A stretch of 64,000 nt of DNA from Plantibacter elymi (nom. nud.). Lineage in GTDB: Bacteria > Actinomycetota > Actinomycetes > Actinomycetales > Microbacteriaceae. Of this stretch, positions 35,224 through 43,142 are shown piece by piece. A program made the translations under genes and the position numbers. The notes beneath the pieces were generated by a model. That model was not told the DNA's origin, made no database searches, and worked only from the letters and a program-made list of their open reading frames with translations. The stretch lies in NCBI RefSeq assembly GCF_900177795.1, contig NZ_FXWJ01000007.1, positions 1-64,000 of the forward strand. Reading direction: 5' to 3'. The stretch's first letter is position 1. Every line of letters begins with the position of its first letter.

Positions 35224-35574
35224 TCAGTACTCGCTCATCTCGTAGAACGGCAGATCGTTGCAGCCTGCCTCCAGTGCGTCCATCCGCCGCTCCGTGGGTG
35301 TATCGAGTAGTCGCTCCACCGGCGAGTTCGAAGCCCCTGCGGCGATCGCATCACACGTGGCGACGGCACGGAAGTGGGCCGGGTAGATGAAGATCGCCAA
35401 GACGATCGCAGCAAGGCTGAAAAGCAACAGCCCTGGAGCGATGCCCCGTTCCTTCCGCTTGAGTTGGAATCCGACCCCGGCGATGATCGCTGCGATCGGC
35501 GCGAAGAGGGCACCTGCAATGACGACACCCCCGAGCAAGCCGACAAGAGCGAGCCATACCTCTGGATTCCGCAT
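35224..35574 (-). CDS. Small membrane protein of unknown function
   Basis: The 116-residue protein has two or three hydrophobic segments (WLALVGLLGGVVIAGALFAP, IAAIIAGVGFQL and LLLFSLAAIVLAIFIYP). A short C-terminal outside or inside tail contains two Cys. No family is recognised. The start at 35574 is chosen because GGAGG lies 5 bases upstream; an in-frame ATG at 35586 contains that site. Base composition is lower in GC than the neighbours, hinting at recent acquisition. Confidence 0.6.
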   Translation of the reverse strand: MRNPEVWLALVGLLGGVVIAGALFAPIAAIIAGVGFQLKRKERGIAPGLLLFSLAAIVLAIFIYPAHFRAVATCDAIAAGASNSPVERLLDTPTERRMDALEAGCNDLPFYEMSEY

Positions 35575-35664
35575 TCGAACCTCCATTGGTTCCGATGCAG
35601 CTGATGCTCCTACCGCGCCATGGCATCGACAACCCCCAAGGCGGGGGGCAGCTGGCGAGCTGAG

Positions 35665-36120
35665 CGGTCCTCACGCCGACCAGGATCCTCGGCATCGGTC
35701 GAAGCATCGCCACCGACCTCGCCCGGGCTGGCGCCGCGGTCCTCCAGCCCGTGCGCTCGACCACGAGGGGCGAACACGTCGTCGAGCCGCTGGGGTGTCT
35801 CCAGCAACCTGTCGCACCCCGGCGTCTCCCCCACCAACCTGTTGGCCGCCCAGCCGGGCATGGGCCGACAGCGCGACACCGGAGCCCGTCGTGTAGTCCG
35901 CCTGCTCTCACGCCTCGGCGTCGCAGGCACGGTGTCGAGTGCCGCTCAGCCCGCGCTCATGGCCGCGACGGCACCGACCGCGCGAGGCGACGAGTTCTAC
36001 GGCCCGGTCAGGACCATCGGTGGCCGACCCGCGCTCCTCCCGACCCTGTGGCCGCCGATGCGGAACCTGGACGACGCCCGTCGACTCTGGGACGAATCCG
36101 AGCGGCTCATCGGACGGTGA
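35665..36120 (+). pseudogene. Decayed short-chain dehydrogenase gene
   Basis: One frame (about 35684-35760) encodes LGIGRSIATDLARAGAAVLQ, an SDR N-terminal cofactor fold. A different frame (about 35775-36120) encodes GVSSNLSHPGVSPTNLLAAQ and then QPALMAATAPTARGDEFYGP and an end like other retinol-dehydrogenase-type SDRs. The central part with the catalytic Tyr-x-x-x-Lys is missing and the frame changes, so the gene is broken by a deletion and frameshift. The 35587-36241 stretch holds nothing else that I recognise. Confidence 0.7.
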
Positions 36121-36241
36121 CGCGGCGGCTGGGCGCTGGTCGGACGGCCGCCGCTCCGAGCACGCCCGCCGGAACCTGTGGCGGTCACCGCCACCCCGGG
36201 CGACCGGCGGCGTGCTTCGACGTGATTCGCATGGTCGCGCC

Positions 36242-37231
36242 CTACGGGAGCGGAGGCGTCCCATCCGCGCCGCCAGCGATGCGGAGCATCCGCGTCGCTG
36301 TCGCGTGGAGGAGTGCTCTGAGGTCTTCAGGCTCGTCGACGATCACCGCATGATCCCCCAGCCCGGCGATCACCGCTGGAAGCCAGTCGAGGCGTTTGGC
36401 TCGGATCGAGACCCGATGCCAGGTGGGTGCGTCCTCGATCGGCTCCACGACGGCCACGCTCTCCGGGAAGTGGGCCCGGATCTGCGGGACGCTCGCCTGG
36501 ATGCGCAACCGGACGTGCCATCGGTAGTCCGCCCCCGCGAAGCGATCGACGAGTGGAGGGCGCTCCGCTCGAACAATCGGGCCCGAGACGACGCCGGGCA
36601 ACGTCCGCGCCGATCGGATGCGGTCGACCCGGAAGGTGCGCTCCTCCGCTCGCTCGACGTCGAACGCGTCCAGGTACCAACGACCGGCATGGACGAGCAG
36701 GTCGAACGGATGCACCGTGCGACGCGAGGGCGTGTCCTCCGCGTCGCGGTAGCGCAATTCCACGGGGCGTCTCGCTCGGATCGCGTCCGACACGGTGAGC
36801 AGGACTCCCGCGTCGGGCACGTCGTGGCGCGTCGGTCTCCGTGCTGCGGCCTGCAGGACCGCCTCGAGGCGGTCCACGGATGCGGCCGGGAGGGATCGTC
36901 GGATCTTCGCGAGGGCGATCTGCGCTGCGACGTCCGGGGAGTCCAAGGACGATTGAGCCTCACTCAAGCCGAGGAAGACGGCGACCGCTTCCTCGTCAGT
37001 GAGCATGATCGGCGACACCCGTCGGCCGACGGCGAGGCGGTACCCGCCGTAGCGGCCGCGCACCGACTCGATCGGGACATCCATGTCCACGAGACGCTGC
37101 ACGGAGCGGCGCACGGTCCGTTCATCAACGCCCAACCGTTCGGCGAGCTCTGGCACGCTGCGGATCTCCGACGACTGCAGCAACTCGAACAGCTGCAGCG
37201 CTCGAGCAGTCGGCGAGCTGGCATGTCCCAT
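36242..37231 (-). CDS. WYL-domain (YafY-type) transcriptional regulator
   Basis: The 329-residue protein has an N-terminal HTH_11/DeoR-like winged helix (LLQSSEIRSVPELAERLGVDERTVRRSVQRL). A WYL domain follows (RYRDAEDTPSRRTVHPFDLL and GRWYLDAFD) with a C-terminal extension. WYL domains bind nucleic acid or small ligands. The gene is divergent from a VOC protein gene and is probably its regulator. This arrangement is common in actinobacteria. Confidence 0.88.
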   Translation of the reverse strand: MGHASSPTARALQLFELLQSSEIRSVPELAERLGVDERTVRRSVQRLVDMDVPIESVRGRYGGYRLAVGRRVSPIMLTDEEAVAVFLGLSEAQSSLDSPDVAAQIALAKIRRSLPAASVDRLEAVLQAAARRPTRHDVPDAGVLLTVSDAIRARRPVELRYRDAEDTPSRRTVHPFDLLVHAGRWYLDAFDVERAEERTFRVDRIRSARTLPGVVSGPIVRAERPPLVDRFAGADYRWHVRLRIQASVPQIRAHFPESVAVVEPIEDAPTWHRVSIRAKRLDWLPAVIAGLGDHAVIVDEPEDLRALLHATATRMLRIAGGADGTPPLP

Positions 37232-37327
37232 CTCATGAGAATACCGGGCGAAATATGTCCGGTATTCGCTCTATCGTCGTCACCGCCGCCGCACCCGCGG
37301 GGAGCCCCACCCGTCAAGGAGACACGC

Positions 37328-37726
37328 ATGCAACTCGCAGCCACCCGGATCATCACCGACGACGTCGACACCCTGGTCGCGTTCTACGAACGGGTCACCG
37401 GTGCGACCGTGGCACGCTTGCACCCATTGTTCGCCGAGGTGCGCACCGACACCGGCACGCTCGCCATCGCCAGTTCAGCGACCATCCCACTGCTGGGCGA
37501 GAACGCCGCCGCGCCGCGAGCCAACCGATCCGTCATCCTCGATCTGCTCGTCGATGACGTCGACGCGGTCTACACGAGGCTGCAGGGCGTCGTGGAGACG
37601 TTCGTGAACGAGCCGACGAACATGCCGTGGGGCAACCGGTCGCTGCTGTTCCGCGACCCCGACGGCAACCTCGTGAACGTCTTCACCCCGATCACCACCG
37701 ACGCCGGTGAACGCGTCGCATCGTGA
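37328..37726 (+). CDS. VOC family (glyoxalase/bleomycin-resistance-like) protein
   Basis: The 132-residue protein has paired beta-alpha-beta modules, starting ATRIITDDVDTLVAFYERVTG and ending LLFRDPDGNLVNVFTP with the usual metal-site glutamate replaced by Asn in NLVNVF. It may therefore be a binding protein rather than an enzyme. It has an AAGGAG site before the ATG and is divergent from the WYL regulator by 96 bases. Confidence 0.85.
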   Translation: MQLAATRIITDDVDTLVAFYERVTGATVARLHPLFAEVRTDTGTLAIASSATIPLLGENAAAPRANRSVILDLLVDDVDAVYTRLQGVVETFVNEPTNMPWGNRSLLFRDPDGNLVNVFTPITTDAGERVAS

Positions 37727-37741
37727 ACCTGCACCGGCCGG

Positions 37742-38371
37742 CTACGCCGGGATGACGCTCGACATGAGTCGCGGTGCTGGCGGGAGCGCTTCGTGCCGGT
37801 CTGACGCACGCAGTCCGTCGATCACGAGCGCGGCGTAGCGTCGTGCAGCTCGGACGCGCTCCGTCTCCGTCGTCCGTGAGAGTCCGCGAGCCGCGAGCAG
37901 GACCACGAGGAAGTCGTCGAGGACGAAGTCCGCGCGCAGCGCGCCGGCGGCGATGGCGCGACGAGCGACGGCGGTGATCGCGCGCACGCCCTGTTCGCGC
38001 TGGGTCCGGAAGTCGACGGCATCGGGGTAGGCGGCGAGGAACGCGTCCGTGAACCCCTGGTTCCGAGCGTTGAGGACCAGGACCTCCTCGATGATGCCGC
38101 GGAAGCCGCGCCAGGGGTCGACGTCTGCGAGGGCGTCGACCACGATCGAGCGGCAGGCGTCGAGCTCGTTCACGAAGGCGGCTCTGACCAGATCGGCTTT
38201 GGTCGGGAACCGTCGGTAGAGGGTGGCCGGCCCGACACCGGCTCGGCGGGCGATCTCTCGCATCGTCACGTGGAGACCGTCGGTCCCGAACAGTTCGCGG
38301 GCTGCCGCGAGGACGCGGTCACGGTTCTCCTGGGCGTCGGAACGCAGGTTCTGAGGCAGTGTTGCGGACAT
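37742..38371 (-). CDS. TetR-family transcriptional regulator
   Basis: The 209-residue regulator has a typical N-terminal HTH (RDRVLAAARELFGTDGLHVT and IARRAGVGPATLYRRFPTK) and a helical ligand domain. It is divergent from the MDR oxidoreductase gene with 86 bases between starts and so probably controls it. ATG 38371 is used; ATG 38389 is an alternative. Confidence 0.88.
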   Translation of the reverse strand: MSATLPQNLRSDAQENRDRVLAAARELFGTDGLHVTMREIARRAGVGPATLYRRFPTKADLVRAAFVNELDACRSIVVDALADVDPWRGFRGIIEEVLVLNARNQGFTDAFLAAYPDAVDFRTQREQGVRAITAVARRAIAAGALRADFVLDDFLVVLLAARGLSRTTETERVRAARRYAALVIDGLRASDRHEALPPAPRLMSSVIPA

Positions 38372-38457
38372 ATGTCTCACATTACTCAAGTGGACGGGTG
38401 CGTCCGTTACGTTTCGGGAGGCGGGTCAGATCCCCCGCCGCGAAACGGAGTGCAGCC

Positions 38458-39420
38458 ATGCGCGCAGTGATCATCCGGACCTTCGGCGACCCGAGTGGGA
38501 TGGAGGTGACGGACCTGCCCGTCCCCACGCCCGGGGTCGGTGAGGTTCTGGTTCGAACGGAGGCCGCAGGCGTCGGCGGGGTCGACGTCGTGATCCGCCG
38601 GGGCGGGATCGCCGAAGCCGCCCGGGACTCGGGGATGATCCCGGGGAGTGAGGCCGCCGGCGTCATCACCGCGACCGGGCCCGACGTCGACCCCGCGTGG
38701 GTCGGTCGACGGGTCTGGGCGTTCACGGGGACCTCGGGCGCGTACGCCGAGTACGCGATCGCGCGAGCAGACGAGATCGTCGAGCTGCCCTCCGACCTGA
38801 CTTCCGTCCAGGCGGTGACGCTGGGCAGCGCGTTCCCGGTCGCGCACTTCGCGCTCGAACGCGCTCGCCCGATCAAGGGCGAATCCGTCCTCGTGCGCGG
38901 GGCCGCCGGGAGTATCGGCCTGGCCGGCGTCGAGCTGGCCGCTCGCGCCGGCGCCGGCGTCATCGCCGTCACCACCTCATCCTCCGAACGCGGGGAACGT
39001 CTGCGGGCGTTCGGTGCAACCCACGTGCTCGACCGCTCCGGCACAGGCGATGCGGACGCCCCGGCGGAGTTCGACGTCATCCTCGACATCGTCGGCGGTC
39101 CCGATCTCCCCCGGTTCATCGAGCGGCTCTCGCCGAACGGCCGCCTGATCGCCGTGGGCGTGGTGGGCGGGTTCCCGCCCGCCGACTTCGGCCAGGCGCT
39201 GCTGGCCGGCTTCCGCCGATCGATCACCTTCGGAACCCTGAGCCTCGACACCGTGCCGCGCGAGGAACTCGCGCGGGTGCGAGCCGAAGTGTTCGATGAC
39301 GCCGTCCGAGGAGCGCTGTCGCCTGTGGTCCACGACACCCTGCCGCTGAGCGACGCAGCCGAGGCGCACCGTCTCATGGACGCCGGGGACGTGTTCGGGC
39401 GCATCGTGCTCGTCCCCTGA
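38458..39420 (+). CDS. Zinc-less MDR (quinone oxidoreductase-like) protein
   Basis: The 320-residue medium-chain reductase has the quinone oxidoreductase pattern. It starts RAVIIRTFGDPSGMEVTDLP, with VLVRGAAGSIGLAGVELAA as NADPH loop and no zinc-ligand cysteines. Such enzymes reduce quinones or enones. The divergent TetR gene suggests induction by a toxic substrate. Confidence 0.87.
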   Translation: MRAVIIRTFGDPSGMEVTDLPVPTPGVGEVLVRTEAAGVGGVDVVIRRGGIAEAARDSGMIPGSEAAGVITATGPDVDPAWVGRRVWAFTGTSGAYAEYAIARADEIVELPSDLTSVQAVTLGSAFPVAHFALERARPIKGESVLVRGAAGSIGLAGVELAARAGAGVIAVTTSSSERGERLRAFGATHVLDRSGTGDADAPAEFDVILDIVGGPDLPRFIERLSPNGRLIAVGVVGGFPPADFGQALLAGFRRSITFGTLSLDTVPREELARVRAEVFDDAVRGALSPVVHDTLPLSDAAEAHRLMDAGDVFGRIVLVP

Positions 39421-39454
39421 GTCGGATGACGAGGCAGGCACCGATCCGCCACCG

Positions 39455-39820
39455 CTACAGCCAGATCGTCGCCAGCCAGATCTCGACGGCGGCGAGCACC
39501 AGCAGGGCGACGTTCAGCCCGAGGACCCGGATCTCGCCGCGACGCAGGTGCAGCGTGATGCCGCCGATCTGCACCAGGACCAGCCCGACCGCCGCAGCGA
39601 CGGTCAACCAGGTGAGGACGCCCACGAGCGGCGGCAGGATCAGACCGACCACGCCCAGCACCTCGAGCAGCCCGATCACTCGAACCGTCGAGAGCGGCAT
39701 GCCGTCGACCCACGCCATCATCGGGCGGAGCTGCTCTGCAGAGCGGACGAGCTTCATGCCGCCCGAGTACAGGTACAGGACCGCGAGCAGTCCGGCGACG
39801 ATCCAATAGGCGATGACCAT
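39455..39820 (-). CDS. DoxX-like membrane protein
   Basis: The 121-residue protein has four hydrophobic helices with LYLYSGGMKLVRS and GLLEVLGVVGLILPPL, typical of the DoxX-like family. Function is unknown; some members are linked to redox stress. It is divergent from an HxlR regulator, with an inverted repeat in between. Confidence 0.85.
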   Translation of the reverse strand: MVIAYWIVAGLLAVLYLYSGGMKLVRSAEQLRPMMAWVDGMPLSTVRVIGLLEVLGVVGLILPPLVGVLTWLTVAAAVGLVLVQIGGITLHLRRGEIRVLGLNVALLVLAAVEIWLATIWL

Positions 39821-39849
39821 GTGCAACCTCCGAGTGCGTGTGCGTTGAT

Positions 39850-39866
39850 GGTTACGATGGGTAACC
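39850..39866. promoter_or_regulatory. Candidate HxlR operator
   Basis: GGTTAC-N5-GTAACC forms a perfect dyad 30 bases before the DoxX start and 72 bases before the HxlR start. It is the only clear inverted repeat in the spacer, so it is the best candidate for the adjacent HxlR regulator. Confidence 0.5.
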
Positions 39867-39937
39867 GACGCAAGTGTGGACCGGATCGGACCGGCGTACA
39901 AAAGGCACACGCGTGTGACCGAGCCGCGAGGGGTGCC

Positions 39938-40312
39938 GTGTTCCGCTACCAGAGGCTGTGTTCCGTCCGGGGCGACCAGGGCAAGGCCATCCGCTCACTC
40001 CTCGACCGCATCGCCGACAAGTGGGCGCTCCTCCTCATCGCGACGCTCCACGACGGCCCGTTCCGGTTCACCGAGCTCGAGCAGCGTATCCCGGGCATCT
40101 CCCGACGCATGCTCACCCTCACTCTCAGGAACCTGGAACGCGACGGCCTCGTCACCCGCACCACCTTCGCCGAAGTGCCGCCACGGGTCGAGTACGAGCT
40201 GACTGACCTCGCGCAGTCGCTCATCCCCCATGCGGTGGCACTCGCCGAGTGGGCCGGCGAGCACGTCCCCGTGATCGAAGCGAGTCGAACGGCATACGAC
40301 GAGCGGTTCTGA
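39938..40312 (+). CDS. HxlR-family transcriptional regulator
   Basis: The 124-residue winged-helix protein contains IRSLLDRIADKWALLLIATL and RFTELEQRIPGISRRMLTLTLRNLERDGLV, the hallmark HxlR segments. The start is GTG 39938, with GAGGGG 5 bases upstream. Longer frames upstream would cross the operator. It probably represses or activates the divergent DoxX-like gene in response to an electrophile or redox signal. Confidence 0.85.
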   Translation: MFRYQRLCSVRGDQGKAIRSLLDRIADKWALLLIATLHDGPFRFTELEQRIPGISRRMLTLTLRNLERDGLVTRTTFAEVPPRVEYELTDLAQSLIPHAVALAEWAGEHVPVIEASRTAYDERF

Positions 40313-40338
40313 TCACTGGGCCGCGCGGCGAGACGATG

Positions 40339-40374
40339 AACAGTCCCGGAAACCAGATCGTCTCCGGGACTGTT
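40339..40374. terminator. Bidirectional terminator at the edge of the peptide cluster
   Basis: AACAGTCCCGGA (40339-40350) pairs with 40363-40374 across a 12-base loop that can pair further outward (AGACGAT with ATCGTCT). It lies between the convergent HxlR gene and the last gene of the lasso-peptide operon. Confidence 0.75.
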
Positions 40375-40443
40375 CTGTCGGGCGACATGAGGGGCATCAG
40401 TGGCTCCCACCCCTTCGAGGTTCTCGGAGTGCTTTCGCGACAG

Positions 40444-40884
40444 TCACATTCGATCGTCAGGGGCTGTTCGTGGCATGACGCTGACCATGGGCACGAAGTA
40501 CTTGTTCAGCGAGGCCGGCTCCCGGACGGGTTCACCATCGACACAGACCCAGGCGTGTGCTCGGAATGGGTCGATGGCAGCTCCGGCGTGCCACTCTGGC
40601 CATCGTCCGAGCGTCCAGCAGAACACGGCTGTCGCCGTCGCTCGATCGAGGCAGTAGCGGCCGGCACATCGTCGGCTGACGGCGACGACGGCGTCGAGGC
40701 CGCGCTCGACGAGCGTCAGATCCGCAGCGTCACTGCCGTGCGCCATTCGGCTCAGCATCTGCTGCAGACGAGCTGGTTGCAGCCTGACTAGCACGAATAC
40801 GAGGGGCAGCACGAGTCGAGCGCGAACACGGTCGATGAACGAAGTCCGGTGACGAGGCTCGAGCGGGACGACGATGTCAGACAC
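40444..40884 (-). CDS. Lasso peptide biosynthesis B2 protein (leader peptidase)
   Basis: The 146-residue transglutaminase-like protease contains the triad C78 (GRYCLD), H110 (FRAHAWV) and D116 (VDGEPV), with the typical WPEWHAG stretch between. B2 cuts the leader from the precursor after the residue that follows the conserved Thr, freeing the core N-terminus for ring closure. It starts at GTG 40884, overlapping the B1 gene by 8 bases. It is the last gene of the A1-C-B1-B2 order normal for actinobacterial lasso clusters. Confidence 0.93.
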   Translation of the reverse strand: MSDIVVPLEPRHRTSFIDRVRARLVLPLVFVLVRLQPARLQQMLSRMAHGSDAADLTLVERGLDAVVAVSRRCAGRYCLDRATATAVFCWTLGRWPEWHAGAAIDPFRAHAWVCVDGEPVREPASLNKYFVPMVSVMPRTAPDDRM

Positions 40885-41155
40885 GTACGAGTACCCCCTC
40901 GTCGGCGAGGCCTTCGAGCATCTGGCTGAGATCCTGAGAAAGCCGTCCCTCGTCGATGCCTGGGTAGCGCTCGATCATGTGATCGAGAATGGCGGTCCAG
41001 GGTTCACCGGCGACGAGTCGCTGAAGGACACGGGTGCCGGTGGTGTTGACCTGGCGGTATTGCCCCGAACTCCGGCTGAGCAGCACTCCCCCGTCGCTCA
41101 CTTCCTTGAAGACGACATCGCTGGCCAATCGGTAGGTGTGAGGCATCGTACTCAT
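40877..41155 (-). CDS. Lasso peptide B1 protein (PqqD-like RRE)
   Basis: The 92-residue protein starts MSTMPHTYRLASDVVFKEVS, followed by GGVLLSRSSGQYRQVNTTGT, the PqqD/RRE wing-helix pattern. It binds the leader peptide and presents it to the B2 protease. The ATG at 41155 overlaps the cyclase stop (ATGA), so B1 and C are translationally coupled, as are B1 and B2. Confidence 0.93.
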   Translation of the reverse strand: MSTMPHTYRLASDVVFKEVSDGGVLLSRSSGQYRQVNTTGTRVLQRLVAGEPWTAILDHMIERYPGIDEGRLSQDLSQMLEGLADEGVLVRV

Positions 41156-42948
41156 CTCTCGCTCATGACGATGGTCTGGTCTGCCGAGCGGAGCCATCTC
41201 TCGGTCGCCAGCAGGAATTCGAACGGGAAGAAGTGCTGGGCCTGCGGTTGCATGCTCAGCAGATACGTCCTCAGGCTCTGCGTGTCGAGGAGGCCTCGTT
41301 TCACGAGGTGGAACTCGTCGAGCTGTGCCGCGATGTCTCGCCGGCGCTCATTGAATGCGGCGTAGATCAGTGAGATGTAGTCCCCCTTCGATCGGCGGTT
41401 CAAGAAGGGTTCGGGCACGACGCCGCGGGCGGCTGCAGCGAGCCCTGGCTTGAAGCGCTGCGTGTTGAGCCGATCGACCAATCGGACCTGGAGCGCGAGA
41501 TCGATCACGGCGTCGTCGAGGAACGGCGCTTCGTAGCGGACACCGACTTCACGAGTCTGCTCGTCGAGCGCTCGGTGGATCTGCCCGTTACGGGTGATCA
41601 TGCCGTAGGCGACGGCATCGGTGGCGAAGGCAGCGTCGAGATGCCTGCCTGCAGCATGCTCGAGGACCAGACGCTGAACCGAGGAGCGTGCTGCATCGGT
41701 GGCCCACGGGGACAATGAGAAGGGCACGTCCCATGCTGGAGATGGACGCTCGAACTCGGTCGTTCCCAGTTTCGCGGTCTCCTGAACGAGCCACTTCGCA
41801 GCATCGGTCGTGTTCATCGCAGCACGGATGGTCTGTCCCATGGGCCACCGATGCAGCGTTGCCATCCCACGAATCGCACCGTAGAGCGCACTCGGTGCCT
41901 CGCGCCGCAGTCCCGGGAGCACGGCCTCGTCCGGATAGAACAATTCGTCACCACCGGAACCGGCCAGATGGATCGTGGACCCAGCGTCGTGCAGACGTTC
42001 CGCCATCGCACGGTGCATCCCCTCGGTACGGATCGAAGGCTCGGGCTCCGCCGCGAACCGCTCCTCGGACGCGTGCCACCCGGCGAACCACTTGGGGAGG
42101 TCTTCATGGGAGACGCGAATGTGATTGCTCTGCAACGACAGGGCGGCGGCATCGGCCCACGCGGCATCGTCGTTCATCTCGACGCTGATTCCGAGGTGCA
42201 TCGTCGTCAGGTCATCGACGTGCTCCCGGGCGAAGAATGCCAGTGAGGTCGAGTCCATCCCGCCCGACAGGTCGGAGCTGAGCGAGGAGCGGCCGTTCCG
42301 TGCTCGTGCTTCCACCGCGTCGTGCAGGGCGGCGGTGAGGGCCGGCGTGATCTCGCTCTGGGGCACGTGTCCGTGGGGCAGCGACCATCGCTGCTCAACC
42401 CGGAACGGACCGGAACCGTCCGACCGGAGCTGATGCGTGGGCAGCACGTTCTCGATGTCGGTCCAGTAACTTGAGTCTCCGAGTGGCCACGGAGCGCGCG
42501 GAGCGACGAGCGCCAGCGGCACGAGGCCTTCGCGGAGCCGAGGACGGAGGACGCCGATGAGCAGTCGGAGCGAGTTCGATGCCACCGGCAACTCGGGGTC
42601 GGTCGAATAGGACAATCGCCGGAAGCTGGAGAGCGTTCCGAATGCTTGCACGGCACCTGCAGCGGTTGTCACGAGCGTGAAGTAGGCGCCAGCGATCGTG
42701 CGGTAGATCGTGGTGAAGTCCGGCGATCGGCCTTGCGAGTCCAGCCAAGCCTGGAGTTCGGAAGCAGTACCTCCGACGGTACCGAGCAGCACCACCGTGA
42801 ACGCGCCGTTGGAGGCTCGAACACACTCGTCGTCGTCCCAATCGCCGACAAGCCAATCGCGACCGGACGCGTGAGAAAGGCGTTTGGTGAAGCCCGCAGC
42901 GCTCTCAGGGCTGCGGACGGCGCGATCCGCAAAGAGGAGGAATTGCAT
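41152..42948 (-). CDS. Lasso peptide isopeptide cyclase (asparagine synthetase-like, C protein)
   Basis: The 598-residue protein has an N-terminal glutaminase-like domain without the catalytic Cys (it begins MQFLLFADRA). The asparagine synthetase domain carries the ATP motif SGGMDS at 228-233 and HLAGSGGDELFY further on. C proteins adenylate the Asp or Glu side chain and join it to the core N-terminus, making the ring. ATG 42948 is preferred, 80 bases after precursor A1 and separated from it by a hairpin. Confidence 0.93.
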   Translation of the reverse strand: MQFLLFADRAVRSPESAAGFTKRLSHASGRDWLVGDWDDDECVRASNGAFTVVLLGTVGGTASELQAWLDSQGRSPDFTTIYRTIAGAYFTLVTTAAGAVQAFGTLSSFRRLSYSTDPELPVASNSLRLLIGVLRPRLREGLVPLALVAPRAPWPLGDSSYWTDIENVLPTHQLRSDGSGPFRVEQRWSLPHGHVPQSEITPALTAALHDAVEARARNGRSSLSSDLSGGMDSTSLAFFAREHVDDLTTMHLGISVEMNDDAAWADAAALSLQSNHIRVSHEDLPKWFAGWHASEERFAAEPEPSIRTEGMHRAMAERLHDAGSTIHLAGSGGDELFYPDEAVLPGLRREAPSALYGAIRGMATLHRWPMGQTIRAAMNTTDAAKWLVQETAKLGTTEFERPSPAWDVPFSLSPWATDAARSSVQRLVLEHAAGRHLDAAFATDAVAYGMITRNGQIHRALDEQTREVGVRYEAPFLDDAVIDLALQVRLVDRLNTQRFKPGLAAAARGVVPEPFLNRRSKGDYISLIYAAFNERRRDIAAQLDEFHLVKRGLLDTQSLRTYLLSMQPQAQHFFPFEFLLATERWLRSADQTIVMSER

Positions 42949-42978
42949 GTCGGTCGACTCCGATCGTGTGAGAGGGAC

Positions 42979-43009
42979 GGTGGGGGCAGACGACGCGCCT
43001 GCCCCCACC
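42979..43009 (-). terminator. Attenuator hairpin between lasso A1 and the cyclase gene
   Basis: GGTGGGGGCAG (42979-42989) pairs perfectly with CTGCCCCCACC (42999-43009), 17 bases after the A1 stop and 30 bases before the C start. Such hairpins between lasso A and C genes keep precursor mRNA abundant relative to the enzymes. Two similar hairpins follow the other peptide genes of the cluster. Confidence 0.75.
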
Positions 43010-43026
43010 TCAGATCAGCTGGCGAG

Positions 43027-43137
43027 CTAGAGCCACCAGCCGAGGACGTCGGTCCAGTAGCCCTGCGACGTGAAAGCGGTGTCCTTGCGGAAATCACCCA
43101 CCACGAGCACCTGGGGCTTCTCATAGGTCTCGGTCAT
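43027..43137 (-). CDS. Lasso peptide precursor A1
   Basis: A 36-codon gene not reported by standard length cut-offs. The leader begins MTETYEKPQVLVVGDFRKDT and ends with Ala 21. Y5 and P8 fit the Y-x-x-P leader motif, and T20 is the conserved penultimate leader Thr. The predicted core (22-36) is FTSQGYWTDVLGWWL, with Asp at core position 9 for a nine-residue ring closed on Phe1 and a VLGWWL tail. The ATG follows AGGAGGTGA, a perfect ribosome binding site. The gene is followed by a hairpin and then the C-B1-B2 genes. Phe as core residue 1 is unusual. Confidence 0.93.
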   Translation of the reverse strand: MTETYEKPQVLVVGDFRKDTAFTSQGYWTDVLGWWL

Positions 43138-43142
43138 CTGTC

